From the NCBI RefSeq assembly GCF_000016325.1, contig NC_009425.1:1-64000 (forward strand): a stretch of DNA of 64,000 nucleotides, written 5' to 3'. This document shows positions 26,576-37,222 of the stretch, one piece after another; position 1 is the first letter of the stretch, and each line of letters starts with the position of its first letter. Under the pieces are notes generated by a model. The model saw nothing but the letters and a program-made list of their open reading frames with translations. It was not told the origin of the DNA and did no database searches. Origin of the DNA: Enterobacter sp. 638 (GTDB lineage Bacteria > Pseudomonadota > Gammaproteobacteria > Enterobacterales > Enterobacteriaceae). The translations under genes were made by a program, and so were the position numbers.

Positions 26576-27816
26576 CGAGTCTCCTGAAAGACCGGCAGCC
26601 TTCACCACTACAGAAACGGGTGCTGATTGTGCTGGCTGCCCTCGATGCACGCCATCCTGGAACGCCCGTGCCTACCCGCCTCATTGAAAGACTTCTGACC
26701 GAGGGGGGGCACGGTCCTGTATACGGGCCGAACCTGCGTGCCTCCTGCCGGCGCATGGAAATGGCGGGCTGGCTGCGTACCCTGCGCGCGCAAAACCTGC
26801 AGCTGGCCGTGGAACTGACGGATGCCGGCCGGAAGCTGGCCACTCCCATCCTTGCCGAAGAACAGGCCAGCCAGATGGCCGAACAGCGTGCCACGGAAGT
26901 GCGGGTTCTGCCCCTAGCCACGCACAGCCAGGCAGATGAGGCTGACGACCGGCCGGTGGAGCTGGACGATCGCTGGCACCTGGTGTGCCGGGGTGACTAC
27001 GTTATCCGTCTTGACGGCACCACCTGCCTGCAGCTGTGGAACACGGCCGGGCAGGTGACGCGCCTGGAAGGCGATCCCCTGCAGGTCGCCGCCTGGCTGC
27101 AGGCCTGCCACGATGCGGGGATTGCGGTCCGGGTGCAGATCAATGAGAGCGCCGCGCCGGAGGAAGGTTCACCGGACGGAACCGCGCCGGCGGACCTGAC
27201 CGGCACCTGGTACCGCCAGCTGGACACCGCGCTGCAGGCCCTGGGGATCACCGGGCTGACTGAGGATATTCGCCTGGCCGTGGTCAGTCCTGAAGCTTCC
27301 CTGCGGATGCTGCCGGCACCTGCGCGCCTGCTGCACGTCCTGCGCGACGCGGACCCGCTCACAGTTGCCACATACGAGGAAGACACGGAGGCCGCGCTGG
27401 CCGACCTGCTCACCCGCGCGGGGTTCACGGGCGACCAGGCGCAGGAGCTGCAGTGGCACCGCATTCGCTGGCCGCTAATGGATCAGGAAGAAGCTGACCG
27501 GCGCGAGCTGAACAGCCTGCTGGATGAACTGGAACAGCGACAGCTGTACTGCAACCGCGGGCAGCTGACGGAGATTGTGTTTTCGCCGGTCCGCAAACCC
27601 GGCGAGCGCTGGACTGACCGTATGCAGTGGCTCCTGATGACGGACGCATTCGGGTTCCGGAGTCCGCTATCCCGTGACGCAGGCTCCAGGGCTCTGGCGA
27701 TCCTGGCCGGTTACACGGGGCAGGAGGTGGCGGACCATCTGGCCAGGGTGATTGTGTGGAACGACGCCGGAGCAGTGGCCGGTACGTCTTCATTCCCTCG
27801 TCCGCATGAGGAATAG
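26572..27816 (+). CDS. Unrecognised 414-residue protein with N-terminal winged-helix-like segment
   Basis: GC-rich gene, coupled by ATGA overlap to the preceding one. Residues ~10-85 read like a winged helix (LQKRVLIVLAALDARHPGTP, then LRASCRRMEMAGWLRTL, then LAVELTDAGRKLA). The middle is an alpha/beta domain (HLVCRGDYVIRL, VTRLEGDPLQVAAWLQACHDAGIAVRVQI). The C-terminal third is helical with TEIVFSPVRKPGERWTDRMQWLLMTD. No catalytic motif is evident. I do not know its function. Its GC content is far above the left flank, which suggests transfer from a different replicon. Confidence 0.7.
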   Translation: MTSLLKDRQPSPLQKRVLIVLAALDARHPGTPVPTRLIERLLTEGGHGPVYGPNLRASCRRMEMAGWLRTLRAQNLQLAVELTDAGRKLATPILAEEQASQMAEQRATEVRVLPLATHSQADEADDRPVELDDRWHLVCRGDYVIRLDGTTCLQLWNTAGQVTRLEGDPLQVAAWLQACHDAGIAVRVQINESAAPEEGSPDGTAPADLTGTWYRQLDTALQALGITGLTEDIRLAVVSPEASLRMLPAPARLLHVLRDADPLTVATYEEDTEAALADLLTRAGFTGDQAQELQWHRIRWPLMDQEEADRRELNSLLDELEQRQLYCNRGQLTEIVFSPVRKPGERWTDRMQWLLMTDAFGFRSPLSRDAGSRALAILAGYTGQEVADHLARVIVWNDAGAVAGTSSFPRPHEE

Positions 27817-28015
27817 AAAATTGCCAGAAAATACATCTATTTATGTATCAATTATTGCCATGATAATTGCATTAACCGCAATGCTGGTCAGTATTCATAC
27901 ATGGAGAAGAGCGAAGAGATACAAAATTATATTTAAAAAGCTGAAACATGGGGATGAGCTGGATGACAGGGAAATTTTACTCCTTCAGAAGCTTCGTAAA
28001 CCGGCTCGAAAATAA
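27806..28015 (+). CDS. Small single-pass membrane protein
   Basis: The ATG at 27806 overlaps the previous gene by 11 bases; the longer frame from 27752 is internal to that gene. The 69-residue product has one hydrophobic segment (YVSIIAMIIALTAMLVSI) followed by a basic stretch and an acidic/basic tail. Its stop codon overlaps the next ATG (TAATG). Its AT-rich codons differ from its neighbours. Confidence 0.6.
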   Translation: MRNRKLPENTSIYVSIIAMIIALTAMLVSIHTWRRAKRYKIIFKKLKHGDELDDREILLLQKLRKPARK

Positions 28016-28371
28016 TGTCTGTCTGTTATAAAACGCGACCTGACGTCCATCTCATCGTCACCTGCACGCGCCGCAAAACTGTGGCTGCAGGTGATGCGGT
28101 CTTCCCGGATGAACGTGACGTGGAGGGAGCTTACAGGCTCTGGATGGAAAGACTGGCGCAGGCCCGTCGCGGATCGCCCCCCATGACCGCCGGCGAGCTA
28201 TATACAGGCCAGCACTGGAGCAGGGCAGCTGCAGCTGCAGCTGCGGCGCGTAGTGGTGCTGAGATGTGGATTTTATCCGCAGGCCTGGGGCTACTTGGGG
28301 TCAGTTTGGAGATCGGAAATTTTTGTACGTTAAGAACATTATTTAACCAATCCAGATACGTAAGGGATTGA
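28015..28371 (+). pseudogene. DUF6884/YaaA-like protein truncated by a Tn3-type end
   Basis: The first ~94 codons read HLIVTCTRRKTVAAGDAVFP, a Tyr-Thr-Gly-x-His-Trp segment (ELYTGQHWSRA) and the strand MWILSAGLGL, resembling DUF6884/YaaA-like proteins. At 28297 the frame runs into a Tn3-family inverted repeat and the last ~24 codons are encoded by the transposon end. A full-length relative should continue past SAGLGL, so the native protein is truncated. It is the fourth gene of the overlapping operon that starts at 26333. Confidence 0.65.
28297..28334 (+). repeat. Diverged Tn3-family terminal inverted repeat (element A)
   Basis: Thirty-eight bases beginning GGGGTCAGTTTGGAGATCGG and ending TACGTTAAG, the form of a Tn3-family end. 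It matches the repeat at 28997-29034 at most positions and has the same orientation. It cuts the DUF6884-like gene. No matching right end for it is seen in the window. Confidence 0.75.
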
Positions 28372-28764
28372 TTTATGGTCAGTAGCTGTCATCGTTAATT
28401 GAAATTCAATCGAGTTATAGTAATTTTATTAGCGTGACGTTTATTTTGATATACTGATTGTCTGTATTTTCGGTTTATCAGTAACTCTGATACTGTCCAT
28501 TACTGATGACACTTTTGGTCTGGATGATAAATATGAAAAACACCTCACGCAAAATAAAAATCACCTATGGCGATCTGATGAATATTACAGCAATGAGTAT
28601 AGAAACCATCACGGGAATACCGGTTAACTGATAGTCAGGGAGAGGGTGATCAGATAACATATAATATTTCATGTTATGAAATAAATATTAACAAAGAACA
28701 AAACATCTTAAGCTGAATATATTGCGCCTGCTGCCGATAATAATATTATTGAGAAGAGGGTGGC
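28335..28764. other. Interior scrap of element A, no confident gene
   Basis: About 430 AT-rich bases between the first Tn3-type end and the next gene. A 35-codon frame at 28524-28631 (start ATG, or a second ATG nine bases on; product rich in Ile and Thr, ending TITGIPVN) is the only candidate; its reality is uncertain. Confidence 0.4.
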
Positions 28765-29100
28765 ATGAACGATTTTCATATTTTAAGTCTTTGCATCAGG
28801 AATAAGGATGTGGCAGGTGCCATGCACGTGCTGCGTGATAAATCAGAATTTGCCGCGCGTAAGATTCTGAAAAAAATAAAGGTCACGGTGACATCGCTGA
28901 CGGGCAGGGTGTTCTGGCATGACGTCCAGCGCTGGCTGTTGAATGCGTGTCGCCAGGAGAATACACAGCATGAGCCTTCCGGTTCCCGACGTCCTTGGGG
29001 TCAGCTTGGAAAACGGAAAATATCCTACGCTAAGACTAATTTTCTGGCAGACAGCTTTGTTCGAAAAGCAGACTCAAAAATTATCTGTGACTCTATATAA
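28765..29100 (+). pseudogene. Helical protein truncated by the Tn3-family transposon
   Basis: A good AGAGGG site precedes the ATG. About 77 native codons encode a helical basic protein (LCIRNKDVAGAMHVLRDK, FAARKILKKIKVTV, FWHDVQRWLLNACRQ); from 28997 the frame is made of transposon end sequence. I recognise no family. It lies between two Tn3-type ends and may be cargo of element A. Confidence 0.5.
28997..29034 (+). repeat. Left inverted repeat of the Tn3-family transposon
   Basis: Starts GGGGTCAGCTTGGAAAACGG and ends CTACGCTAAG; one mismatch to the right end over 38 bases. Confidence 0.92.
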
Positions 29101-29161
29101 AGGATGACTACGTACAAAGGACACAGAAGTACCCTTCTGAATTTATGCTGAGGGGAATTTT

Positions 29162-30070
29162 TTACTGGCTTATTTCTTCACGCAGACGTCTGATGTCACG
29201 TTGCGGCGACTCGCCAAACTCCCTGCTGTACTCGCGGCTAAACTGGGAAGCACTCTCATAGCCTACTTTTATCGCCGCGCTCACCGCGTCAAGACGGCTG
29301 TTCAGCATTTGCTGTCGTGCCTCCTGAAGTCTGAGCTTCTTGATAAACTGTAGCGGACTCATCCCTGTCACTGACCGGAAATGGTGACGAAAGGATGACG
29401 TGCTCATCGACGAGCGGGAAGCCAGCTCATCTATGCTGACTGGTTGAGTGAAATGTTGTTTAAGCCAGGCAACGGCTCCGGATATTTGTTGCCCAGGCGA
29501 ACCCGGTGATGCGATATGGCGAAGCGCACTCCCATAGGGTCCCGTCAGCAGCCGAATGATGATCTCCTGCTGTATGAGTGGGGCAAGATGCTGAATTAAA
29601 CGTGGTTCGTCATTCAGTGACAGCAGCCTTCTCAACGTATCAGCAAGTCCCGCGTCAAGCTCGTTAACGGCCAACGGATCAAAACCCGGTGATTTAGCAG
29701 CTGGCCGAAAAGGGATCATTGCCGCCGTCTGCATCAAAGCCGCGGGCTCAATAGTGACCATCATCCCCAGGAACGGTGCGGATGCCGTCGCCGTCGCAAC
29801 ATGTGACACGACCGGAAGCTCAAGTGTGGTGAGGAGTGTTTGCCCGGCCCGGTAGCCAGTCACTTTTCCTCCCAGCACCAGTTCCTTACTGCCCTGAATA
29901 ACCACACCTAACCCAATGCCATAGATACAATGCACGGGAGTGGTCGGTGCATTTCGTCGGTGCACCGATAACGACGGAACTGCAGTTGTGAAATCACCAT
30001 CGTATTGTGCAATCTCGCTAATTTTCTCAGCAAGCATTTTAAGGCTTTGTTCTACGGAAAATTCCTGCAT
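29162..30070 (-). CDS. AraC-family regulator (YqhC-like, AraC_N domain)
   Basis: The 302-residue protein has an AraC_N-type sensing domain (HCIYGIGLGVVIQGSKELVLGG in two parts, TTLELPVVSHVATAT, MVTIEPAAL) and a C-terminal double helix-turn-helix (SIDELASRSSMSTSSFRHHFRSVTG, AAIKVGYESASQFSREYSREFG). Within enterobacteria this architecture is that of YqhC, which activates aldehyde reductases. It diverges from an ene-reductase gene followed by aldo-keto and short-chain reductase genes, so it is most likely their activator, responding to reactive aldehydes or other electrophiles (inference). Confidence 0.9.
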   Translation of the reverse strand: MQEFSVEQSLKMLAEKISEIAQYDGDFTTAVPSLSVHRRNAPTTPVHCIYGIGLGVVIQGSKELVLGGKVTGYRAGQTLLTTLELPVVSHVATATASAPFLGMMVTIEPAALMQTAAMIPFRPAAKSPGFDPLAVNELDAGLADTLRRLLSLNDEPRLIQHLAPLIQQEIIIRLLTGPYGSALRHIASPGSPGQQISGAVAWLKQHFTQPVSIDELASRSSMSTSSFRHHFRSVTGMSPLQFIKKLRLQEARQQMLNSRLDAVSAAIKVGYESASQFSREYSREFGESPQRDIRRLREEISQ

Positions 30071-30257
30071 CTCTCAGTCCTGACACATCTCATGATTCAA
30101 TAGTAACGTAAAAATTAAAATATCATTTATGGAAGCCAATAACCCAATTCAGGAAAAATAAATCATTTCAGGCAATGATTGTGGTGAAGTGAGCAAGCCA
30201 TCTTCATGCTTTGTGGTCAATAATACTTCTATCATGTTTCTGCTTATGGAGTGCCTT
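30071..30257. promoter_or_regulatory. Divergent promoter region of araC-type and ene-reductase genes
   Basis: 187 AT-rich bases between the two divergent start codons, with short ATTCA / TGAAT motifs but no perfect palindrome. It must contain both promoters and probably the AraC-type binding site. Confidence 0.45.
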
Positions 30258-31352
30258 ATGACAGGTTTATTTTCTTCTTTTTCGCTGAAAGATATTACGC
30301 TACGTAATCGGATCGCAGTTTCTCCCATGTGTCAGTACCAGGCTGTCGATGGCTTTATCAATGACTGGCACAGTGCCCATTATTCCATGCTCGCACGTGG
30401 AGGTGCTGGCCTCGTTGTCGTTGAAGCCACTGCCGTAGCACCTGAGGGCCGAATTACGCCAGGTGATGTCGGATTATGGAGTGATGAACACACCGCAGGG
30501 TTGTCGTCCATTGCCGCAGCAATAAAGACAGCCGGGGCTGTCGCAGGGATTCAGCTTGCTCATGCGGGCCGTAAAGCCGGCTGTACGCCACCATGGCAGG
30601 GTGGCGCACCTCTGGATCGAGATGATGCACTGGCGTGGGAGCCTGTCGGGCCTTCCGCCGTCCCCTTCGTACCCGGAAATGACTATATTCCCCGTGAAAT
30701 GACCAAAGATAATATCCGACAAACGCAGCAGGACTTTGCCCGTGCGGCAGAGCGTGCCTGTCAGGCGGGTTTCCAGTGGCTGGAACTGCATTTTGCCCAT
30801 GGTTTCCTGGCACAAAGTTTTCTTTCCCCACAGTCAAATACCCGTTCGGATGAATATGGTGGTTCTCTTGAAGGGCGTGCCCGCTTCTTACTGGAGACAG
30901 TGGCTGAAGTCCGCAAGTTCTGGCCTGATAATTTCCCCTTAACGGTACGCCTCGGCGTGGTGGAATTTGATGACTGTCCTGAACATTCTTTCAGCGAATC
31001 ACTCAAGGTAATCGGCTGGCTGAAGGATGCCGGTGTTGATTTTGTTGATGTGGGTCTTTCTCTGGCAACGCCAGGCGAGAACATCCCGTGGGCGGCAAAC
31101 TTTATGGTTCCATGGGCCGCACGTGTTCGCCGGGAGAAAAACATTCCTGTCGGGACAAGCTGGATGATTACTCAGGCTAAAGAAGCGAATGAATTCATAC
31201 AGGACGGTAAAGTTGACGTGATCTTTTTCGCCCGTACATTGCTGGCTAATCCGCACTGGCCATATCGCGCGGCGCGGGAGCTTGAAATCACCGACCCGCA
31301 CGCTGTATTACCCACACCCTATGCATACTGGTTACAAAACTGGTCCGAATGA
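30258..31352 (+). CDS. Old-yellow-enzyme family NADPH:flavin oxidoreductase (YqjM/NamA-like)
   Basis: The ATG at 30258 with GGAG upstream is chosen; the longer frame to 30189 adds an atypical leader. The 364-residue TIM-barrel protein starts LFSSFSLKDITLRNRIAVSPMCQYQAVDG in the thermophilic-like OYE class, with Cys in PMCQY tuning the flavin. It has the active-site HFAHGFLAQSFLSP (FMN/His region), NTRSDEYGGSLEGRARF and a C-terminal FFARTLLANPHWP phosphate-binding site. It reduces activated C=C bonds of enones, quinones or nitro-compounds. First gene of the transposon's reductase operon. Confidence 0.9.
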   Translation: MTGLFSSFSLKDITLRNRIAVSPMCQYQAVDGFINDWHSAHYSMLARGGAGLVVVEATAVAPEGRITPGDVGLWSDEHTAGLSSIAAAIKTAGAVAGIQLAHAGRKAGCTPPWQGGAPLDRDDALAWEPVGPSAVPFVPGNDYIPREMTKDNIRQTQQDFARAAERACQAGFQWLELHFAHGFLAQSFLSPQSNTRSDEYGGSLEGRARFLLETVAEVRKFWPDNFPLTVRLGVVEFDDCPEHSFSESLKVIGWLKDAGVDFVDVGLSLATPGENIPWAANFMVPWAARVRREKNIPVGTSWMITQAKEANEFIQDGKVDVIFFARTLLANPHWPYRAARELEITDPHAVLPTPYAYWLQNWSE

Positions 31353-31431
31353 CCATAACAGGTTGCGTCGTCCCGGCCACGTAACCGGCCCTCACCAGGG
31401 GTACCCGTCCTGATAGTAAAACCTTTATTAA

Positions 31432-32616
<1,185 letters not shown>

Positions 32617-32657
32617 TTCCCGCCTGAGGGTAGGCTTAAACTATTGGAAGAAATTTT

Positions 32658-33386
32658 ATGAATATTGAGAAGAAAAAAAGAGTCGCTGTTGTTACCGGAG
32701 CATCCTCTGGTATAGGTGAAGCTCTCGCACGTGAATTGGCAGGAAACGGAATTCAGGTTGTCCTTCTGGCCCGTCGATTCGAACGTATTGATGTCCTGGC
32801 CAGCGAACTTGGGCACGGAGCAATCGCGATTAAAGCTGACGTGACAGACCGTGAATCGATTGTGGCTGCGGCTAATCAGGTTGAACAAACGTTAGGTGGT
32901 GTGGATATCCTGATAAATAATGCAGGTGTAATGCTGACTGGTCCTTTTGATTCCAGCCAGCTTGATGAACACCGCCAGATGGTCGAAACAAACCTCCTCG
33001 GTGCGATGACAGTAACAGAGGTTTTTCTCCCACAATTGCGTAGAAACAAGGGCGATCTTGTCAATATCTCGTCTGTAGCTGGTCGGGTCGCACCTTCAGG
33101 GTTTGCAGTTTATGCGGCAACAAAATGGGGGATAAATGGATGGTCAGAAGCACTTCGGGTAGAACTACAGCCTGATATTCGCGTCATGGTGATTGAACCC
33201 GGCGCTATTGCGACAGAATTAGCCGATCATATTACTCACGAGGAAAGCCAGTCTGTGGCAAAATCTGCACTGGACTGGGCTATCCCGCCTTCCGATATCG
33301 CTGAGGTCATAGCATTTGCTGTCAACCTGCCGAAGCGCACGAGTATCAACGAGATATTGATCAGACCTACTGTTCAAATGATGTAA
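32658..33386 (+). CDS. Short-chain dehydrogenase/reductase
   Basis: The 242-residue classical SDR has the cofactor motif TGASSGIGEALA, NNAG at ~90, and the catalytic Ser (NISSVAGR) with YAATKWG as Tyr-x-x-x-Lys. An Arg-Arg pair after the second strand (LARRFERI) suggests NADP(H) preference. It reduces or oxidises a carbonyl or alcohol of unknown identity. Third gene of the transposon's reductase operon, 41 bases after the aldo-keto reductase. Confidence 0.9.
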   Translation: MNIEKKKRVAVVTGASSGIGEALARELAGNGIQVVLLARRFERIDVLASELGHGAIAIKADVTDRESIVAAANQVEQTLGGVDILINNAGVMLTGPFDSSQLDEHRQMVETNLLGAMTVTEVFLPQLRRNKGDLVNISSVAGRVAPSGFAVYAATKWGINGWSEALRVELQPDIRVMVIEPGAIATELADHITHEESQSVAKSALDWAIPPSDIAEVIAFAVNLPKRTSINEILIRPTVQMM

Positions 33387-33459
33387 GAAAAAATATGCGG
33401 ATCGCATAAATCCTATTCCTTATGCGGTCCCTGCCTTCACAGTCGATAGAGGTATATAT

Positions 33460-34044
33460 TCAAGACTGTTGATGCCCTGACTTTACCCGAAGTATGGTTT
33501 GTCGGGTGGTATTAAATTCCCGCGCAATGGTGCTGATACTGATCCCGGCGTTAATCCGTACAATCACCGTAAGTTGCTGTTCTTCATTCAGTACTGAAGG
33601 ACGTCCAAACCGCTTTCCGGCTGCTTTTGCTCGCGCAATACCAGAGTGCGTACGCTCAAGCAGCAAATCTCTTTCAAATTCAGCCACAGCAGAGATGACC
33701 TGCATGGTCATTCTTCCTGCCGGGCTGGTCAGATCCACTCCGCCCAGAGCGAGACAGTGAACGCGAATATCTGAAGCAGCCAGCTGTTCCACCGTTTTTC
33801 TGATATCCATCGCATTGCGCCCCAGTCGGTCTAGTTTGGTAACAATCAGCACATCGCCATTTTGCATCCGGTCGAGCAGTTTAGAAAAACCTGGCCGCTC
33901 ACTGGCGGCAACTGAGCCGCTGATGTGTTCTTCAATCAGTCGCTGAGATTTAACAGCGAAACCCGCCGTCTCAATTTCTCTTCGCTGATTTTCGGTTGTC
34001 TGCTCCAGGGTAGAGACACGACAGTAGGCAAAAACACGTGACAT
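33460..34044 (-). CDS. tnpR: Tn3-family serine resolvase
   Basis: The 194-residue protein has the serine-recombinase N-terminus ([20 protein letters not shown]) with nucleophile Ser11, then [44 protein letters not shown] and a C-terminal helix-turn-helix ([20 protein letters not shown]). It resolves cointegrates at the res region between it and tnpA, and usually represses both genes. Confidence 0.95.
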   Translation of the reverse strand: MSRVFAYCRVSTLEQTTENQRREIETAGFAVKSQRLIEEHISGSVAASERPGFSKLLDRMQNGDVLIVTKLDRLGRNAMDIRKTVEQLAASDIRVHCLALGGVDLTSPAGRMTMQVISAVAEFERDLLLERTHSGIARAKAAGKRFGRPSVLNEEQQLTVIVRINAGISISTIAREFNTTRQTILRVKSGHQQS

Positions 34045-34204
34045 AGTGATATTTTCTGTACGAAAAGGATGTACGAATTATAACGCATGTACGATAGTAA
34101 ATTCACTGACTTTCGGACAGCATTGATGATAGGTGTACGAAACCGACCGGTTTCGGTCAGGGTAAAGCGATATCTAAAATGAACTATATGCAGAGGAAGC
34201 ATTT
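34045..34204. promoter_or_regulatory. res region and divergent tnpR/tnpA promoters
   Basis: 160 bases between the divergent tnpR and tnpA genes. TGTACG occurs four times (near 34057, 34069, 34086 and 34132), consistent with repeated resolvase-binding half-sites. I cannot delimit subsites I-III. Confidence 0.7.
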
Positions 34205-37189
34205 ATGCCACGGAGACAAATACTCAGCAGTGAAGAAAAAGAGCGCTTGCTGGTTGTACCGGATGATGACGTTCTTCTGACGCGCATGTGTTTTTTGAGT
34301 GAACCTGACCTCGCTCTTATTAATAAACACCGCAGACCTGCCAATCGCCTGGGCTTTGCTGTTTTACTCTGTTATTTGCGAGGGCCGGGGTTTCCTCCCG
34401 ACAAGAATATGTCCCCTCACGACGGGGTTGTTTCCCGGCTTGCGGCTCATTTGAAACTTCAGCCTGATTTGTGGGCCGAGTATGCATCAAGAGAGGTCAC
34501 CCGCTGGGAGCATCTGGCCGAACTATACCGCTATCTGGAATTATCCCCTTTCAACCGGGCGCTGCAAAAAACCTGCATTCGCCACCTTTATCCCCACGCC
34601 ATGCGGACAGACAGAGGTTTTTTGCTTGCGGAAGAAATGCTCTCCTGGCTTCACAATAATAATGTCATTTTCCCCTCAGTTGATGTCATTGAGCGGACCC
34701 TGGCCGAAGCAGCAACGCTTGCAGACAGGGCGGTTTTTTCTGCGCTTATCACGCAGCTTGAACCAGGGCACAAAGCGGCACTGGACCGTCTGCTGGTATC
34801 TGAGGGTGAGCAACCCTCACGGCTGGCCTGGCTGCTCCAGCCTCCGGGAAAAATTAATGGTAAAAATGTCCTGCAACATATCGACCGGTTAAATGCGATT
34901 GAGGCGCTGGCACTGCCTGACGGTATTGCACTTTCCGTTCACCAGAACCGGCTCCTGAAATTGGCACGCGAAGGCAGGAAAATGAGTAGCCGGGACCTGG
35001 CAAAATTCACGGATGTTCGCCGTTATGCCTCGCTGGTTTGTGTCATATCGGAAGCCAGGGCCACCCTGACTGACGAAGTTATTGATCTGCACGAGCGTAT
35101 TCTGGGCAGTCTGTTCAGCAGGGCAAAACGCACGCAAGCCGAACGGCTTCAACAAACGGGAAAGCTGATTCAGAGCAAGCTGAAGCAATACGTTACCATC
35201 GGGCAGGCATTGCTTAACGCCAGAGAGTCTGGTGAAGATCCCTGGGCCGCAATAGAAGATGTCCTTCCCTGGCAGGAATTTATCAACAGCGTGGAAGAGA
35301 CGCGCTTCCTGTCACGTAAGGACAACTTTGACCCGTTGCATCTGATCACAGAAAAATACAGTACGCTGCGTAAATACGCCCCCCGGATGCTGTCCGCGTT
35401 GCAGTTCAGGGCTGCACCCGCTGCATTGCAACTCAGTGACGCGCTGGACACCGTCAGAGAGATGTATCGAAAACAACTCCGAAAAGTACCGCCTTCCGCG
35501 CCAACCGGGTTCATCCCGGAAAGCTGGAGAAAGGCGGTGATCACTCCCACCGGCATTGACCGAAAATATTACGAATTTTGCGTGCTGAATGAGCTGAAGG
35601 GAGCCTTACGTTCTGGTGACATCTGGGTAAAGGGATCACGCCGCTACCGGAATTTCGATGATTATCTGATCCCGTCTGACGACTTTGAAAAATCACTCCG
35701 GGATAATCAGCTATCCCTTGCCATTCCGACTGATTGCCATGAGTACATCAAGAACCGTATGACACTTCTGACATCGCGCCTGGAGGAAGTTAATGCGATG
35801 GCGCTGGCCGGTGATTTACCGGATGTTGATATATCGGATAAAGGCGTGAAAATAACCCCGCTGGATAATAGTGTCCCTTCAGCAGTATCTCCTTTTGCCG
35901 ATTTGGTTTATGGCATGCTGCCTCACCCTAAAATTACTGAAATTCTGGATGAAGTGGACGGCTGGACCGGTTTTACCCGCTATTTCACGCATCTTAAAAA
36001 TAAACACGTCAGACCAAAAGACAGAAAGTTGTTACTGACCACCATCCTGGCCGATGGCATCAATCTGGGGCTGACAAAAATGGCCGAATCCTGCCCGGGA
36101 ACGACAAAATCGTCACTGGAGGGCATTCAGGCCTGGTACATCAGGGATGAAACCTATTCAGCCGCGCTGGCTGAGCTGGTTAATGCTCAGAAACAGCGGC
36201 ATCTGGCTGCATTTTGGGGCGATGGTACAACGTCTTCGTCTGACGGGCAGAACTTTCGGGTGGGTAGTCACGGACGTTATGCGGGTCAGGTCAATCTGAA
36301 ATACGGGCAGGAACCAGGCGTGCAGATTTACACGCATATCTCGGATCAATACAGTCCATTTTACACCAAAGTGATCAGTCGCGTGCGCGACTCCACCCAC
36401 GTACTTGACGGTCTGCTATACCACGAAAGTGATCTGGAAATTACAGAGCATTACACTGATACCGCTGGTTTTACGGAGCATGTTTTCGCGCTGATGCATC
36501 TGCTCGGATTTGCTTTTTCCCCAAGGATCCGGGATCTTCACGACAAGCGGATTTTTATTCAGGGAAAGGCTGAGCGTTATCCGGGACTTCAATCTGTTAT
36601 ATCCACAACACCACTGAATCTTAAAGACATTGAGACGCACTGGAATGAGGTACTTCGCCTCGCAAGCTCGATAAAACAGGGGACTGTTACCGCATCGCTC
36701 ATGATGAAAAAACTGGCCAGTTATCCTAAACAAAATGGCCTTGCAAAGGCATTGAGGGTAATCGGACGCATCGAACGGGCACTGTTTATGCTGGACTGGT
36801 TTCGCGATCCATCACTGCGCCGACGCGTACAGGCAGGGCTGAATAAAGGTGAGGCCCGCAATGCGCTTGCACGAGCGGTCTTTATGCACCGGTTGGGTGA
36901 GATCAGAGATCGGGGGCTGGAGAATCAGAGCTACCGGGCCAGTGGTCTGACGTTGCTGACTGCGGCGATCTCCCTGTGGGATACGGTATATATAGAAAGA
37001 GCTATAGATTCCCTGAGACGAAAAGGGATCCCGATTAATGAGCAACTGATTTCTCATTTGTCCCCGCTGGGATGGGAGCACATCAATCTGAGTGGGGATT
37101 ACGTCTGGCGGACAAACCTTAAGCTGGGACAGGGTAAATACCGTTCATTACGCTCAGTGGATAGTGGTCTGTACAAAAAACAAGCTTAG
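34205..37189 (+). CDS. tnpA: Tn3-family transposase
   Basis: The 994-residue protein has the length and features of Tn3-type transposases: N-terminal DUF4158-like IR-binding region (LSSEEKERLLVVPDDDVLLTR, RRPANRLGFAVLLCYLR), then the DDE catalytic half with FWGDGTTSSSDGQNF, YGQEPGVQIYTHISDQ and HRLGEIRDRGLENQSYRASGL containing the Glu. The stop lies five bases inside the right inverted repeat. No frameshift is seen, so it should be active in replicative transposition. Confidence 0.95.
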   Translation: MPRRQILSSEEKERLLVVPDDDVLLTRMCFLSEPDLALINKHRRPANRLGFAVLLCYLRGPGFPPDKNMSPHDGVVSRLAAHLKLQPDLWAEYASREVTRWEHLAELYRYLELSPFNRALQKTCIRHLYPHAMRTDRGFLLAEEMLSWLHNNNVIFPSVDVIERTLAEAATLADRAVFSALITQLEPGHKAALDRLLVSEGEQPSRLAWLLQPPGKINGKNVLQHIDRLNAIEALALPDGIALSVHQNRLLKLAREGRKMSSRDLAKFTDVRRYASLVCVISEARATLTDEVIDLHERILGSLFSRAKRTQAERLQQTGKLIQSKLKQYVTIGQALLNARESGEDPWAAIEDVLPWQEFINSVEETRFLSRKDNFDPLHLITEKYSTLRKYAPRMLSALQFRAAPAALQLSDALDTVREMYRKQLRKVPPSAPTGFIPESWRKAVITPTGIDRKYYEFCVLNELKGALRSGDIWVKGSRRYRNFDDYLIPSDDFEKSLRDNQLSLAIPTDCHEYIKNRMTLLTSRLEEVNAMALAGDLPDVDISDKGVKITPLDNSVPSAVSPFADLVYGMLPHPKITEILDEVDGWTGFTRYFTHLKNKHVRPKDRKLLLTTILADGINLGLTKMAESCPGTTKSSLEGIQAWYIRDETYSAALAELVNAQKQRHLAAFWGDGTTSSSDGQNFRVGSHGRYAGQVNLKYGQEPGVQIYTHISDQYSPFYTKVISRVRDSTHVLDGLLYHESDLEITEHYTDTAGFTEHVFALMHLLGFAFSPRIRDLHDKRIFIQGKAERYPGLQSVISTTPLNLKDIETHWNEVLRLASSIKQGTVTASLMMKKLASYPKQNGLAKALRVIGRIERALFMLDWFRDPSLRRRVQAGLNKGEARNALARAVFMHRLGEIRDRGLENQSYRASGLTLLTAAISLWDTVYIERAIDSLRRKGIPINEQLISHLSPLGWEHINLSGDYVWRTNLKLGQGKYRSLRSVDSGLYKKQA

Positions 37190-37222
37190 CGTAGGATATT
37201 TTCCGTTTTCCAAGCGGACCCC
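37185..37222 (-). repeat. Right inverted repeat of the Tn3-family transposon
   Basis: Reverse complement starts GGGGTCCGCTTGGAAAACGG; one mismatch to the left repeat. It overlaps the last codons of tnpA and abuts the truncated IS481-family gene. Confidence 0.92.

Noticed and set aside
26436..26921. A 161-codon minus-strand frame opposite the 414-residue protein gene
   Set aside because: Arg/Ser-rich shadow; no start signal and conflicts with the coupled operon on the plus strand.
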